Assembly: GCF_051020955.1 (NCBI RefSeq)
Contig: NC_135013.1
Location: 2,882,501-2,946,500 of the forward strand
DNA from: Megalopta genalis
Lineage: Eukaryota; Arthropoda; Insecta; Hymenoptera; Halictidae
DNA length: 64,000 bases
Reading direction: 5' to 3'
Shown piece by piece: positions 12,480 to 25,224 of the stretch (positions are counted from its first letter, which is position 1; each line of letters opens with the position of its first letter). The position numbers were made by a program, and so were the translations under genes. A model generated the notes under the pieces. It made no database searches. It saw only the letters and a list, made by a program, of their open reading frames with translations, and had not been told where the DNA came from.

Positions 12480-13935
12480 AGGGATCCCCTTCTCGAGCTG
12501 ATAAGAGCGTTTCCGGCCGGCGTTTCCGGCAGGACTTTGGTCGATCGCGGCTCGCGGCATCGATCGGCGGATAGACGGGAGAGAATCCTCGGCAGAGCGC
12601 GCGGGCCTAATCGTTTCGGATCGACCGGGATGCAAGACGGCGCGCGTAGAGCGGCGTCGGGGGATCGTAATTGTAGATTCCAACGAGTCAGCTTTCTCGT
12701 TCGATCCCGTCGTGTGTACGCGCCGCGGGTGCCACCCACGACGCCGTGCCCCCGTTCCACGAAGGAAAGGAAACGTTGTGATCCTCGAGCGGACGTCCCG
12801 CGTCTTCGAGACCGCCGGGTGCCGCTTTAACACGGTGAGAAAAACTAGACGAAAGCGTTGGGAAAAGAAAGAGGAGTCGCGTTTCGGCAAACGCCTGAGA
12901 AAGAAGCATCGGACGCGCGCGCGCGAGCGAGCCAGCGAGCAGCTCTTTAGGGCCGGCACGGTCCCTTCGGCGAAGCTTTCCCACACGGCCCCTAACGTTT
13001 TTCCCTCCCCCTCCAGAAAACCGATAACCGGTTTTTCTCCCAATTTCATCGGCGATATTTACGAGCCCCGTCGGCGAGCTCTGCTCTCCCCCCCCTCCCA
13101 TCGGGTTTCTGTGAAAAACACATGACATCGGTATGCGTTCGTCACTCGAGAGTAAACACTTGTATCTAATCAATGGCCGTTCGGTCGGTCAGCTTGCGAC
13201 AGAACTACCGTTCTTGTCTTCCTCTCTCGCTCTCTCTCTCTTTTTGTTAGTCTTTGCTCGATCGCTCGATGAAAATAAAGTGTGCGCGCGCGGAACGCGG
13301 TGTGGTCGACGGCCGTCGCATCGAAAAATGGTCAGCCGCGCGTACAGAAATTCGGTTCCTCGTCCTCGCGTGTCACGGAACACGTCTCGGAGGCACAGCA
13401 GGCCCCAAAGCAGCGCGCCGACGGTGGCAGAGGCGAGAGAGAACCACCACGGTCGGTACGTGGTTACAGGTCTGTTTGGCGGTGAGCGGTGGCGGTCCAC
13501 TTCTGAGAACTAACGGGTCTGTTTCGTCCCCTCTTTCGATCTCCGTCTCGCTCTCCCTCCTTCTCTCTCTCTCACGCCGCCCCACTCCATCTCGCTCGCT
13601 CCCCCCGTTTCTCTCTTTCCTCGATCCCACCCTTCGTCCGACTCTCTACCACCCGCGGCAACGCATCGCAACGCTCATACGTGTACACGGACGCGCAGGG
13701 GGAACAGGCACACAAAGCGAGCCGTGGAGCGGGGTGGGGAGGGCAGAGCGACGCGCGGGGAGGCTGATCGTGTGGGTGCGTGCATTGCGCCTGCGTGAGT
13801 GCGTGTAAGCGTCGAGAGCCAGCGCGAGAGAGCGCGCGGTGTGTGCGCGCGGTCTCGCTGGTTGCCGCCGCTGCTCGGTGCGCGGTGCGCGGCGCGCGTC
13901 TGCGCATCGCCGTGAGTGTGACGCGCCACCGTTCA
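12480..13935. other. GC-rich island upstream of the candidate promoter
   Basis: CpG-rich, with short CT tracts at 13220-13245 and 13555-13575 and extensive GCGC runs. Frames are long only because stops are rare at this composition. It immediately precedes the candidate core promoter and may be part of a promoter-associated CpG-rich region. Confidence 0.4.
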
Positions 13936-13938
13936 CTC

Positions 13939-13973
13939 TCAGTGTGGTGCGAGACGTACCGTGGTGCGGTTGT
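13939..13973 (+). promoter_or_regulatory. Candidate Inr + DPE core promoter
   Basis: An arthropod initiator TCAGT lies at 13939-13943 (A+1 at 13941). GGTTGT falls exactly at +28 to +33, matching the downstream promoter element consensus RGWYVT at the required spacing. No TATA box is apparent. DPE promoters are typical of TATA-less developmental genes in insects. By composition-naive arithmetic, such a pair is expected roughly once per strand in 64 kb, so the support comes from its position in a CpG-rich region 600 bp upstream of a plausible first coding exon. Confidence 0.4.
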
Positions 13974-14541
13974 CGTCGTTAGTCGTCCTCTGGTTTCTGG
14001 GAAGTGTGTGGACTTCCAACCGAGAGAACGAGAACTAGAGAGAGAGAGAGAGAGAGAGGAGGGACCCCTCTCTCGACGCCGCAACTCCCCTCGTGGGCCA
14101 GTACATTCGCCGCGAGCGTGGCGAGAACGCGTGTGCGCGAGTAGTGCGTCGTGTCCGCCTCGAAGCTGGATAACAAACGTATCCCGCATGCGACGCGGAT
14201 CGTGTCAAGGGCGGGACACGCGCGTATCCGCGCGAGCGAGAGTTATTGGTGTTGTTTGTAGACGAGAATACGGCGGCCGAGGCTCGTTCTCGGCTCGCAC
14301 GGCCGCCGAAAACGGGGAGGTTATATATAATACTACACACACGCGCGCGCGCGCGAACAAGAAAAACGCGTGCCGACGACCAGCCACGGCTCTGCGGTGT
14401 ACACGATGGTCGTCGTCGTGGTCGTTTACCGCGCGGCGACACAACGAGCACCGTGCTGCAACCACGTGGCGAAGAAAGCAACAATTTTCGGAGCAACCAG
14501 TGCGACGACGCTGCTGCTGCGAGGACAACGACGCGTTGAGG
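13941..14541 (+). other. Putative 5' leader of first exon
   Basis: This is the inferred untranslated part of exon 1, between the candidate start site and ATG 14542. It is GC-rich, with a GA run at 14040-14058 and a CACACGCGCG run at 14335-14355. An in-frame ATG at 14188 has poor context (C at -3) and would add a low-complexity basic segment, so it was not chosen. The other reading is simply GC-island DNA. Confidence 0.35.
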
Positions 14542-14708
14542 ATGAGCGCAACGGCGTCAGCGTCGGAAACGCGCCGCGCGGCTGCGATGCCGCGTAACCC
14601 TCGGCCTCGGCCGGAAACTGCCGCGCCGCCGGTCTCGCTGGCTCGCGTCTTGCGCTCCGCTACGATTTTATTTATGGCGGCCGGCGGATCGCGCGTTGTC
14701 GCCGACAC
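14542..14708 (+). CDS. Putative first coding exon with signal peptide-like end (partial)
   Basis: ATG 14542 has A at -3 and opens 55 codons plus two bases, ending at AC|GTAAGA, a good donor (GT at 14709-14710), phase 2. The N-terminus is Ala/Arg/Pro-rich. It is followed by a basic-hydrophobic stretch LARVLRSATILFMAAG and then GSRVVADT, which looks like a signal peptide with possible cleavage after VVA, or a weak membrane anchor. A second start at 14587 (MPRNP) is equally possible. A first exon that encodes little more than a signal peptide before a giant intron is common for secreted and cell-surface insect proteins. In-frame splicing to 62225 is phase-compatible. No family is recognised. The frame is also open upstream because of GC richness, so length alone is no evidence. 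Confidence 0.35.
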
Positions 14709-14859
14709 GTAAGAACCAAGGGAAACGACGACGTGCCACCGGATACGGGGCGAGGCGATTACGCGGATCGAGGAGACCGAGCGCACCGCTCTTCGGAGCG
14801 GTCCGGTGCGACTGTACGGGAAAGAAGCGTAGAAACTGGAATCGAAAGAAGGAGAGAGG

Positions 14860-17130
14860 AAGAGAGCGAGAGAGAGAGGGAGTGAGAAAGGAGCGATGAG
14901 GAAGAACGAGAGGCGCGTACACGCCCCCTAAAAACGCATTAAAAGGAGTAACGACGAGCAGCGTGGCTTTAACCGGTAATTGGACCATTCTTTTTGCCAT
15001 TGAGGTAGTAATGGCCCTTGTAGCGTGGTCACGCTACACTACGGTGCGCCATAGTACTATAGAGACTTCCGGCCCGTCGCAGGAAGTGAGACACACGTGT
15101 TCAGGCGTGTGTGTTCCCATAATACGGGCCCCGGCTCCTCCTCTACAGCGCGCTACAAGTTCGATGGCCCGTACGGGAAGCAGGCGAGCAGCAGCGACGC
15201 GACCCGAGGCACGCCACCACGCACACACGTGCACACGCGTGCCGCCGCGCACGTAGACGCGCCGCGCACACACACCGATGCGGACGGCGGGCGCGCGCGC
15301 CCGCGCGCAGGATATATTACCGTTCGTTCGGGGAAACGTGAACAGAGGAATTGTGTTGGAAACGTCAACGATCGAACGGACCTCGGCTATTAAACTGCTG
15401 CATCCTTGTCTGCCGTCGCCTGCAAAGTACGTACCAAACCACAAAGCATACAACGATCTTTCTATACGAATATTTTACGCGAATCGATTCAGCCGAGTCG
15501 GCAACGAATTCTCGTATTTTAATCTCTTTTGTCTTCGCGCAAAAGGATCGAAGAAATTCTTGAACGAGCCCACACGCTCCGGCGGCCTACTCGATCGGTC
15601 GGTTGCTTGCTTGCTCGCGCGCGCGCGCGCACTCGCTCGCTCACGCTCGGCTAACTGGCGCGGGCACGCTGGCCGCGTTCTCTCGGCTGGCCTATTATTC
15701 CCACGATTTAGGAAAACGAGCGTGTTATTTATCGACGGATCTCGTTAACCTCTCCCCTCCGCCGTTAACCAAGCCATCCGAAATTCAAATGGCGCCGCAC
15801 ACGCCTGCGTTCGCGCGCGCGCCGCGAGCTCTCTTATTATGAATGAATTTTCGGCGTTACATTCATATTTCCTGTGCCAACGTGTACGCCCGCGCAGCCA
15901 GCCCCGGCGGCCCCCCCAGTGGCTCTCAATCCGGCCGCGCGGTCGGGCTAGAGAACCCGGGGACGACGCGCGATCGCGATCGAACGAAACGGGAAACCGT
16001 CGTTTCGTGCCGCGGCGAATATAACTGCTTGCGTAACATATGAATAATCGCGAGGCTCGTACAGTTACTTTCAATGGCGAGTGTACGTACCCCCCCGTGC
16101 AACAACGGCATCGTCGCATTCCTGAATGCCGATACGCTCCTTTCCACGTCTTTGCCGATATCTCTGCGTCACCGATCTCCGCGCCAGCGAATCATCGTCC
16201 CCGGATTCTATACGGCCGACGTTCGAAATAACGAAAATTGGATTTTCCGTCCCGCTTCGCGTTCGATTGCCAATGGATTCGCGGTACAGATATGTTACCG
16301 TGTGTTGAACAGCACGGCGGAGTAACGGCGTCTCTTCGGCTCTATCCGGTTCTATTCGTTGCAAAGGTTATATCTAATTATCGAAAATTCGACCGAGTCG
16401 TTTAATCAATTAACTCGTCGATTAATTTGTTGCTAATACGGCCGCCGGTTTTTTCGTCGTCGTCCGTCGTGTGCTTTTCGTTTTTTTTTTCTTTTTTGCT
16501 TGTCCCAGCGTTACGCGGAACGGCTTCGCGTCGCGTCACACTCCACGAAATCGAAAACCGTAAAATCATTTGGCCGTGAATCCAACGAAGCGTCGTCGGC
16601 GCCGGCCGTACGAAAGAGTTCGGGAGCCGTGTGTCTCTCGGGGGCACTTCGATCGACGCCGATTCTTACCGTTTTTATTTACGACTTTTTGGTTATGTCT
16701 ACCGGGCGATGCCGCGCGCGAACGGCGTGAACGTCCTGAATGCATGTGTCGTGTATGCAAATTATTCTCTCTTCTGCACGTTTGAAAACCGATAGAACTT
16801 ACCGCGGTAGACCTAATAGTTGGGTCTTCTCTCGATTGCGGACTGTAGAGGAGGTTCGCTCGAGGACAGGTATACCGGTGGAATGCCGTCTTCGGGGCCG
16901 TTCGCACCGTGCCTTCTCGGGAAGCGCGAGAGCAACGGGGGTTAAAGAATTCGTGGCGGGAATTTTGAACGGGACGACTCGCTGCTCCGTCGTTGTTACG
17001 GTGTTACGAAATCGGCCGAATTTGTGCTTCCGGCGCCGATGTTGTTCGATATTCTTAACTTCGGTCTTCGTTCCGTCGGTGCTGCCGAAGTTCAGTCGAT
17101 CGAAGGGTCTAATTAATATTGAAGAAGAAT
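14860..17130. other. GC-rich island, non-coding
   Basis: CpG-rich sequence downstream of the candidate exon, grading into mixed composition by 16.4 kb. It has a short GA tract at about 14850-14885 and GCGC runs at 15285-15307 and 15617-15630. No exon is supported. Confidence 0.4.
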
Positions 17131-17139
17131 CTACTTTCG

Positions 17140-17640
17140 AATACCTTTATATATTAATTATTATATATATTATAATAATAATTATAATATATTTTATTAT
17201 AGTTTTATTATTATAATAATAATCATAATATAATATTTTATTATAATTTTACTATACTCATAATAATTATAATATAATATTTTATAATAATAATAATTAT
17301 TGTAATAAATAAATAATAAATAAAAATTGTTCGCATCAGTTTGCAAGACATAGAAATTGGACACAATCTTTCCCCCTTTCTTTAACAATTTCACCAAGTC
17401 CAAATTAACATTCTCAGTTCATATTAACATTTCGACTGTTTTAAATCGCGTCTACTCACCTATTACCACGAACGCGTAACACCGATCTTTATTAGCTTCT
17501 TCAAATCTTCCTCAATCTTCGTCGACGTTTCAATCACCGTATTAAATTATAATCCACAAAAATAATTACATAATAATAATAATATTATTATTATATAATT
17601 ATATTATTATAAAATTATAAACTCGTAAAATCCACGGTAT
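17140..17640. other. AT-rich simple-repeat desert
   Basis: ATAATATTATAAT-type simple sequence at 17150-17310 and 17560-17625 flanks ordinary AT-rich sequence. No gene. Confidence 0.6.
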
Positions 17641-17960
17641 AATTTGCTACAACGTGGACAACATTTTCAACGTTTCCACGTTTCGCGGATCGACGTGAAG
17701 TTAGAAGAAGATACGATCGGCGGACGAACGAATTTTCACGCAAGATGGCGCGGCAGGCGAAAAAGCGTTACGCGGCGAATCAATGAAACTTCATTGATAA
17801 AAATTAGCGCGATGATGGATAATCATCGAGGAAAAGGATCCATCGTCGAGAACGAGCTTGAGTATTTTCGAAGGACGCTGATTATATTGTTAGAGTAGTC
17901 GTACAAAAAAAAAGGAGGAGGAGAAGGAGGACGATCGAGAGGCCCGAGAGACAGAGGCGA

Positions 17961-17983
17961 ACGACGACGACGACGACGACGAC
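17961..17983. repeat. (ACG)n trinucleotide repeat
   Basis: Nearly eight perfect ACG units inside a mixed region. Similar short CGN runs occur at 19080-19103, 20394-20413 and 41279-41298. Confidence 0.9.
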
Positions 17984-18277
17984 AGGGCTCTCTCTGAGAG
18001 CCTTCTTCTCAAGTTCATCGCTCCCGCGCATGTGCAAACACGCGGGCGAATAACACGAGGCATTCATGTGCCCTTTCTCCGCATTATTGTCGGCGGTCGC
18101 GCGTTAGTGGGACCCTTCTCGACCTTCTGCCGCCTCCCCTTACGAGACGACGACGACGTTCCCGCCCTCCTGTGGGAAGATATACGATAGTACCCACGTT
18201 ACCCGACGAGGACATCCACTCGGCTTCCCTTGGCCGCTCCATTCGCTTCGATTTCTTCTCGCGGTCGCGACCGTTTC

Positions 18278-18307
18278 CTCTCTCTCTCTCTCTCTCCTAC
18301 TCTCACG

Positions 18308-18338
<31 letters not shown>

Positions 18339-18432
18339 GCACTCTCTCTCCTTCTCACGCTCTCTCTCCCTCTCACGCTCTCTCTCTCCTGCTCTCTCGC
18401 CCTCTCTATTGCTCTCTCTCTCTCTCTTTCGC
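18278..18432. repeat. CT array
   Basis: Plus-strand pyrimidine array of CT with CTCACG and CTGCT interruptions, about 150 bp. Open frames in it (Leu/Ser on plus, Arg/Glu on minus) are artefacts. Confidence 0.9.
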
Positions 18433-18439
18433 ATTCTAC

Positions 18440-19430
18440 GTAAGAGTAGTCGCTGGTCGCGCGATCTCGGCTCGGTTCCGCACGAAAACCGTGCGCGCGC
18501 TCGCTTCGTCTCGTTCCCTTCGGCTCGCTCACTCGCTCGTTCGCGCGCGCTTCGTCTCGTTTTCTGGGATTCTCCGCGTCAATAAAGAGTCACGCGCCAA
18601 CAGCTGTGCCGGTGCGAACGGCGCTCGCGATTTACGGCCAACCGATTTCCTCCGGCCGCTCATTCCGAGAACGAGCGCCGGCTCAAAAACGGCCGCGTCC
18701 CGGGGTATTTTCGGCCGGGCTGATTAAATACGTGATCGTGGTTAGCGTGCCGGCAATAAAAGCGTCGCGCCACGTCGTGTTTACGGCTGGGCCGACCGAC
18801 CGTCCGTCCGTCCGTACGTCCTGGCATCGTTCGGCTCGCTCCTCGTACACTCTCGCGGCTGCGTTTGATCGCTAAATTATTTCGTGCTTCTCGCCCGAGG
18901 AGAGCCGCCCTCCCCCCACTCCCCCACGCACATACACACTCGCGTCCGCGTTCCCCGCCCTTCCGATGCGAATTTCGAGACCCCGCGGTACGTGCTCGCG
19001 CGCCAGCCCCAGACGCGACGCGCGCGCGGCTCTATTGCGTCTACTCCGGCGTCCCGGCGTGCCTCTGTCCACGACGACAGCGACGGCGGCGGCGGCGGCG
19101 GTGGCCCTCCTTGCTTTTCCTCGTTCCGAGACGCGGCGGTCGGAAAACGAGACCGCGCCGAGAGCAAATAGAATCCGGGCGTCGCCGAACAAACGGCCGC
19201 GCGCGGTTTTCAGACGTGTTCGAACTGGCGCGGCGCGAACGGTGTGTCCGGTTTTCATTGACGATGCGCGCGAAATTGGAATGTACTTTTCGTGGACGCG
19301 TTTGTCTGTTCGATGCCCAATGTCGGCTTCTTCTTGCACCCCTCCTCGTCGATGATAAATCAATATTTTTGCGAATATTTTCCGCAGCGGTAATTTGTTC
19401 TTTCGAAAAGTAGAAAAATGCTTAGAACAC
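18440..19430. other. GC-rich island
   Basis: CpG-rich non-coding sequence with a CCGT run at 18797-18812 and a GGC run at 19085-19103. Overlapping frames on both strands have no domain features. Confidence 0.4.
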
Positions 19431-19439
19431 GCTGCGACG

Positions 19440-19615
19440 TTAATTTTGTTCAAAGTTCGCACGATTATTTGGAATAAAATCGCCGCAATTTTTCTTCAGC
19501 TTGTTAACGAAAATGGATAATTTGGGAGGGGATGATACGATTATTCGAGCCTCGCGACTCATTTTTATAGGTGCCGATTGTCGACAATTATGAAAACGAG
19601 TTGCCTTTTTGTTTA
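19440..19615. mobile_element. Degenerate relative of the TA-flanked foldback family
   Basis: Contains AAAATGGATAATTTGGGAGG, GATACGATTATTCGAGCCTC, CGACTCATTTTTATAG and ACAATTATGAAAACGAG. This is the same order of motifs as the left half of the intact 217-bp element at 54465-54681. The right arm is missing or decayed. Confidence 0.55.
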
Positions 19616-19639
19616 CATTTTTTTTTAATTAGGAAGAAT

Positions 19640-19890
19640 TTTTTTATTATTATCATTATTATTATGATTATTATTATCACGATTATGATATTGTCATTAT
19701 TATGATTACCATTATCACGATTACGATATTGTCATTATTATGATTACTATTATCACGATTATGATATTGTCATTATTATGATTACTATTATCACGATTAT
19801 GATTATTATCATTATTATGATTATTGTTATCATTATTATGATTATTATTATCATTATTATGACTATTATTATTATCAATATTATTTTATT
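19640..19890. repeat. ATT/ATC/ATG microsatellite
   Basis: Degenerate array of ATTATTATGATTATTATTATC and CACGATTATGATATTGTCATT units of about 36 bp. Confidence 0.8.
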
Positions 19891-20009
19891 CACTGCATTC
19901 GAATTGACTAAATCCCAGTATGATATATAATTCTCTCTACAAAATCGATCGAATTACACACATCGATTTAACGGTATTTATCGTGCCCGATATTCGGGCG
20001 CTCGACGCG

Positions 20010-21160
20010 TTAAATATTTAAACGCCCGGCGGAACGGAACGTTCCGCGAACGTCGAATAACAGTCGCGGTTCAACGGGCGGCCACCGTTGGGAACGATCG
20101 TCGTGAGTCCGAGTACCGATCGAAGCGTACGAGGAAAACATGTACGAGAGAATCGATTCGGGACGGGTCGGTTTTGCGTCGCGTTCGCAGAGCGAGAGCC
20201 CTCCGTAGGACCGCGCGACGTACGTACGTACGCGTACCTCTTCCTCGTTCTGGCAAGAAATAATTGCGCAAGTGGCAGCAGATTGAAACGGTCAACCACC
20301 GCCCATCCTCGGTTGCGCACGCTCTTCCCGACGGTCCCGAACGGATAACATGCGCGCACGCACGCACGCAGGCAAGCCAGGCAGGCAGCGACGACGGCGG
20401 CGGCGGCGGCGGCGTACTCGACATTCCATTCAAGCATGGCCGGGCGGTGCTTAATAATCTCAGACTCGCGAAGCAATTATTCGAAAGTAGAGGATGACGA
20501 GCGGCTCCGAAATTGCAGGGGAGTCCAATGAATCACCGTCGCGGAGGGGCCCGTGGTCCGTGAACATTCGGGCCCGTGTTAGGTGATCCCGCGAACCTGC
20601 CGGATAGCGTGGCCCGTGGCTTGTTTACGTCGCGGCGCAGAAGGGCCCCGAAGGAAAAGGGGGCCCGCAGGAGAGAAGGACGGATGGAGAGACGAAGAGA
20701 GAGAGAGAGGCTCTCGCGCGCCTTCGTCGAGAAGCATTTAGCGCAGTGGGCGCTCCCCTCCGTCCTTCCGCGCCGCATCCCCGTTTCTGTCGTCTTTTGC
20801 CACCTCCTCGGCCCCTCTGCGCGCCACGGCACCCCTCGGCGCCCCCCGGCACCCCGTGCCCCGTCCGTGAGCCCGGCCCTGCTCTTTTCCTCTAGCCGCG
20901 GGAGCAACGAGGACGCGCGGCGGTGCACGTTGCCCCCGGAGCGCATGCAGAACGAGGACAGCCGAAGCGTGTCTGAGTCGCTGGCCGCCATGACAGAGCG
21001 GAATGCATGAGAACGCAGAGCTACTGACTCTCTTGCCTGCCTGCCTGCCTCCCTCCCTGCCTCCCCACCCCTCCACGCTCGCTCGCCGCGGTCATTCTCT
21101 TTCTATCCGTCCGCGACCGTGTCTTGGTCCCTCCGGCGGGCTCCTCTCGCTCTCGCTCGA
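20010..21160. other. GC-rich island
   Basis: CpG-rich non-coding sequence with GTAC repeats at 20219-20233, CGCA repeats at 20351-20372, a GGC run at 20394-20413 and CCTG/CCTC tetranucleotides at 21034-21065. No exon is supported. Confidence 0.4.
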
Positions 21161-21309
21161 CGGTGCGCGATCTTTCAAAAAAATTATCGACGTTGAAAAC
21201 TGCGATTTTTAATGGTGCTCGGGGTTTCTGTGATCTGTTGGGGCCCGAAATGCGGCGGACGAAATCTTTTCTTCTATTGAAAGAACGTCTTGTTCTTCTG
21301 CTACTTCTT

Positions 21310-21540
21310 CTTAGCATTATTATTATTATTATCATTATGATGATTTTGAAGTTTTCCCCTCGCTATAAAAACGAAAAAAATTATTATAATAATTATTAGC
21401 ATTATTGTTATTATTATTATTATTATCGTTGGCATTATTATTATCATTATGACGATTTTGAAAAAATTATACTAATTATTATCATTATTTTTATCAGTCA
21501 TTATTGTTATTATCATTAGTATTATTGTAATTTATTGCAG
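21310..21540. repeat. ATT/ATC-rich simple repeat
   Basis: Degenerate trinucleotide array with an internal duplication of CATTATGAYGATTTTGAA. Non-coding. Confidence 0.7.
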
Positions 21541-23030
21541 GGTTGCTAGACCCTTTGAAATCATACAAATGAAATACACGTAATCCGGAGCAAAATAAAC
21601 GTTAAGGAGAACAAGGTTTTAGGAATCGATGCAGTGGAATTGGTAAAATGACTCAAGAGTGTTTCGAAAGAATTCATGTTCTTTTTTTTGCTGAACTCGT
21701 TTACGATTCTAATCGCTCTTGCGTTACCTGCTGCTTCAAGAAGCCAATAATGTTCTATCATAATTATGATAATAATAGTAGTAATAATAATGATAGTAAT
21801 GATAATAACTTTTTATTTATTTATATATTCGGAATAAACCCGTTGCAACGACAATGCTAAAAAAAAACATCAACGATCGTATATGCATTGATAAAATTAC
21901 TTATTCGTGGTGTAATCTCCGATTATGAAATTGCTATCTCGTCCATCGTCGCACGTGTGCAGACCGAGCGGGAGCGCCGATCAAAAGAGAAAGGTAGAGA
22001 GTTAGAGAGAGCCCAGCTATATCGAGTTAGCATGGTCGACCTTCGGACCGGTACATATATGTACGCGAAAGCATAAGTTAATGTTTCATGGGCAGCGAAC
22101 AACGGCAACAGATCCTCGCTGCCGACCGAAAAATAGAAACAGTTGCAAAATTACGCTAGTTTCCAAATCGATGGCGGAACGAAGGACTGTTGCTGTATTC
22201 TTGTCGCTCGAGGATAGCATGGCAAAACGAACGGATGAAATATTATAATAATAATAATATATGATATAAAGTAATATATTATAATAATAAATATTATTAT
22301 TATAATATAATAACAATATATGATGTAAAATAATATAATAATATAATTATTATTATTATAATTGTAATATAATAATATATGATATGAAACAATATAATAT
22401 TGTAATAATAATTATAATTACAAAGACTGGAGAAGAATTGGACAATATTATCTGATTATATCTATTAGTATATTACTGATCGATATGATTAAAAAACAAT
22501 TTCTTTCGATTCAATTTCCGTTTCTTACAATCGTCTGGGAAAATTAATATTATTATTTAAGTTAATATGATTTATCAATATCAATTAATATTAGTCCATA
22601 TTAAAACAGTCGAAACGAATGGTTTCTAATATTTTTCTTCCATGATTCCTATTATTATAAAAATACTTCTAGGGGAAAATTTTACGTACATTTTTTTTAT
22701 GTATTTTATTTTATTTATTTTTATTTTATTATTTTTATTTATATTATTATTATTTATATTATTTTATATTATCTTTATTTATTTATTTTTATTTTATCTA
22801 TCTTATTTGTGTGTATATTATAACATAAATCATACAAAGTTTAAATAAATCCAATTTCGGCACCGTTATAAAACAATATGCGTCAGTCACGTTCACGGCT
22901 CGATAAATCTAGTATTAATCATCGATATAGTAAAACGCATCGCGCGAAAACTGTCTATTTGACAGAACAAAGGCTCTATTATCTAAGAATCGATGCAATA
23001 TCCCTGATTCGCTGCTCTCGCTTCAATCCA
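21540..23030. other. AT-rich gene-free stretch
   Basis: Simple AT repeats occur at 22240-22425 (ATAATAATATATGATATRAA units) and 22690-22810 (TTTATTTTATTATTTTTATT units). The plus-strand Phe/Ile/Leu frame at 22642-22848 is a repeat artefact. Confidence 0.55.
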
Positions 23031-23890
23031 GCTGTCTCGCTCTGTTCGCATCGTAACGCCGCGGCTCGGCTTAGTCCCCCCCCCCCCACACCCTTTAATC
23101 TCCATATCAATCCCAGTCGCCGAAACTGGCGCGCCTTCAAGCGCGCCGATTTGGAATATTTTCGCGGGCCGTGACGCGCGAGCGCGCGCGCAGGCATTCA
23201 GGCACTCTACGTCATCGTGGTCGTCGTCGTCGTCCCCGTTGAAAGACGACGCCCTCTCTCGGCTCCGTACCCGGCGGTTACCATCGTTTACGATTGCGAT
23301 CTAAGAGCAACGGCTCGTAACTGGTACACGAGCAAACGGCCGAGGAGACATAATTGTCCCGTGCGCGGTGCCGTTTCCGGCGTCAATTTCGTGTGAGGTG
23401 TCCCCCGAGTCCCCGGACAGTTCCGCGCGGCCGCCGCCGAGGGGCGCCGCGGCGGGCAGACGCTCTGCTGGACGCGACGACGCGTCTAACGAATAATCCG
23501 GCCGGCCGGCACGGCGCGGCGCGGCATGGGAAAGCAGAGAGAGAGGAGAGTCGCGCAGCGCACACAGGTGCTGACTGTCGGCGCGGCGCGGCAGTCGTGT
23601 GCCAATCGGTCACATAACGGTCGCACGGTCGTAACACGGCCGCCACCGCCGCCGCCCCCGTGACGTCAGGAGATTGACGACCACGCCGCGACGACGACAA
23701 TCATTCATGCGAGTCCGGGGAAGAGGCGCGCGTGTTTCGCGTCCGATGAAAACTTCCACCCGTGATCGCGGCCGCGCGCGCGCGCCGATCCACGGCTCCG
23801 ATTTGATTTTATGTCCATTCAGGAGACGAGAGAGAGAGAGAGAGAGAAAGAGCCTTCGTTGCGCACTCGGCCAATCGCGGATTCATTTTT
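23030..23890. other. GC-rich island
   Basis: CpG-rich non-coding sequence with C8-type tracts, GTCGTC runs and a GA run at 23830-23848. Frames on both strands overlap and are Arg-rich. Confidence 0.4.
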
Positions 23891-24230
23891 AACGCCGAGC
23901 CTACCGAGCCGGCGAAATTCACTCGTCTCCACGGTCGTTGTTTTCAAGTCGCTGAATTTATAAATATGATAAATTATGAAGTGATATATTACAAAATTAT
24001 AAATTTATAAATATTGTCATATATATATATATGTCATATAATTCGTCATCGTTTTGTTAACCGTAATTACGTAATTATAAAGTTTCGCAGAAAACGATCG
24101 AATAAATTTCTCGACGGAATTATATATTGCGATAAAAGTTGCGAGACGTCTAAATAACTTCGCTGCTCGCGTCTTTACGGGGCAATCGGCGTTGGCTGCG
24201 TTTAGGGCTCTCGCTAGGTTCACCGTTGAA
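23889..24230. mobile_element. Possible decayed TTAA element
   Basis: The left end TTAACGCCGAGCCTACCGAG at 23889 is approximately inverted at the right by CTCGCTAGGTTCACCGTTGA ending at about 24229. The interior is AT-rich with no coding frame. The right TTAA has decayed to TTGAA, so this is tentative. Confidence 0.35.
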
Positions 24231-24239
24231 TCTCTTGAT

Positions 24240-25183
24240 TAAACCTTTACTCTGAGGCGCCGCTAAAATTTGTTATCCCGCGTTCTAATATAACTTTTAT
24301 ATCAACAAAGCTTAGATTGAAAAAATTGTTAAGAGCGTAAATATTATGCACAAGTCACAAGAGTCAATTTCATACGCATAAAATGCGCACTTTGTCACAT
24401 AAAATAGAAATACCATAAGTCAGAAAAATTATTTCAGACTTAAATCTGGAACAGATTGCTGTTTTACGGCTTTTTCGCAGCCGAGCAGCGCTTCGTCAAC
24501 GTGATTTCTAATTTCCTCCGACCTAATTCGGAGATCGCACCCTATTTAAGGATGCTTTTTTAACGCGCGTCAGGTTATAGACAAATAGAAAATTTATTTT
24601 CCTATTACTCGGACTTGTCGGAGTCTCCGTTACAGCCTTGGTCTTCTAAATTTTCTCATCGAGCCATCAAAATTGGCTAACGCCTGCCGCTTCGCAACGG
24701 CAAAGGGGGCCGCATTTACCAAAACCTTTCGCCATTTTCTTCTGCAACAGTCTTAGACGTTCATTCGTTTCAGTAGCTTTAGAATCAAGGAACGCGTGAA
24801 ACCCATCGTTTCGACCAACTGTGGATCCGTCAAATTCTCTGGTCTCGCGGCGAACTTAGCGCGAACAGAGGACGGTTGCAAAATTGGAACGCGCGACTAT
24901 AAGAACGCTCTGAACCGCCTGTGCTGGGCCCCAGCGGCGGCAGGCGGGCCCCGTCGGGTCGCCGTAGGAACGAGAGGGTTAAACTTGAACGCGCGCTGTT
25001 ACGAGAAACTCGTCCGACCGTTTTCCTTTCTCGGTGCAACAATGACGCAATCGTTGCAGCCTTGCCGGGTGACCACCGCGGAGCGGATCTACGGTGATTT
25101 ATCGTAGTTGGTCCGCGTTGATTTCCACTCGATCAAGGATGCTGGAATGAGAGCGAGCGTGCAAGAGAGAGAGAGAGAAGAGG

Positions 25184-25224
<41 letters not shown>

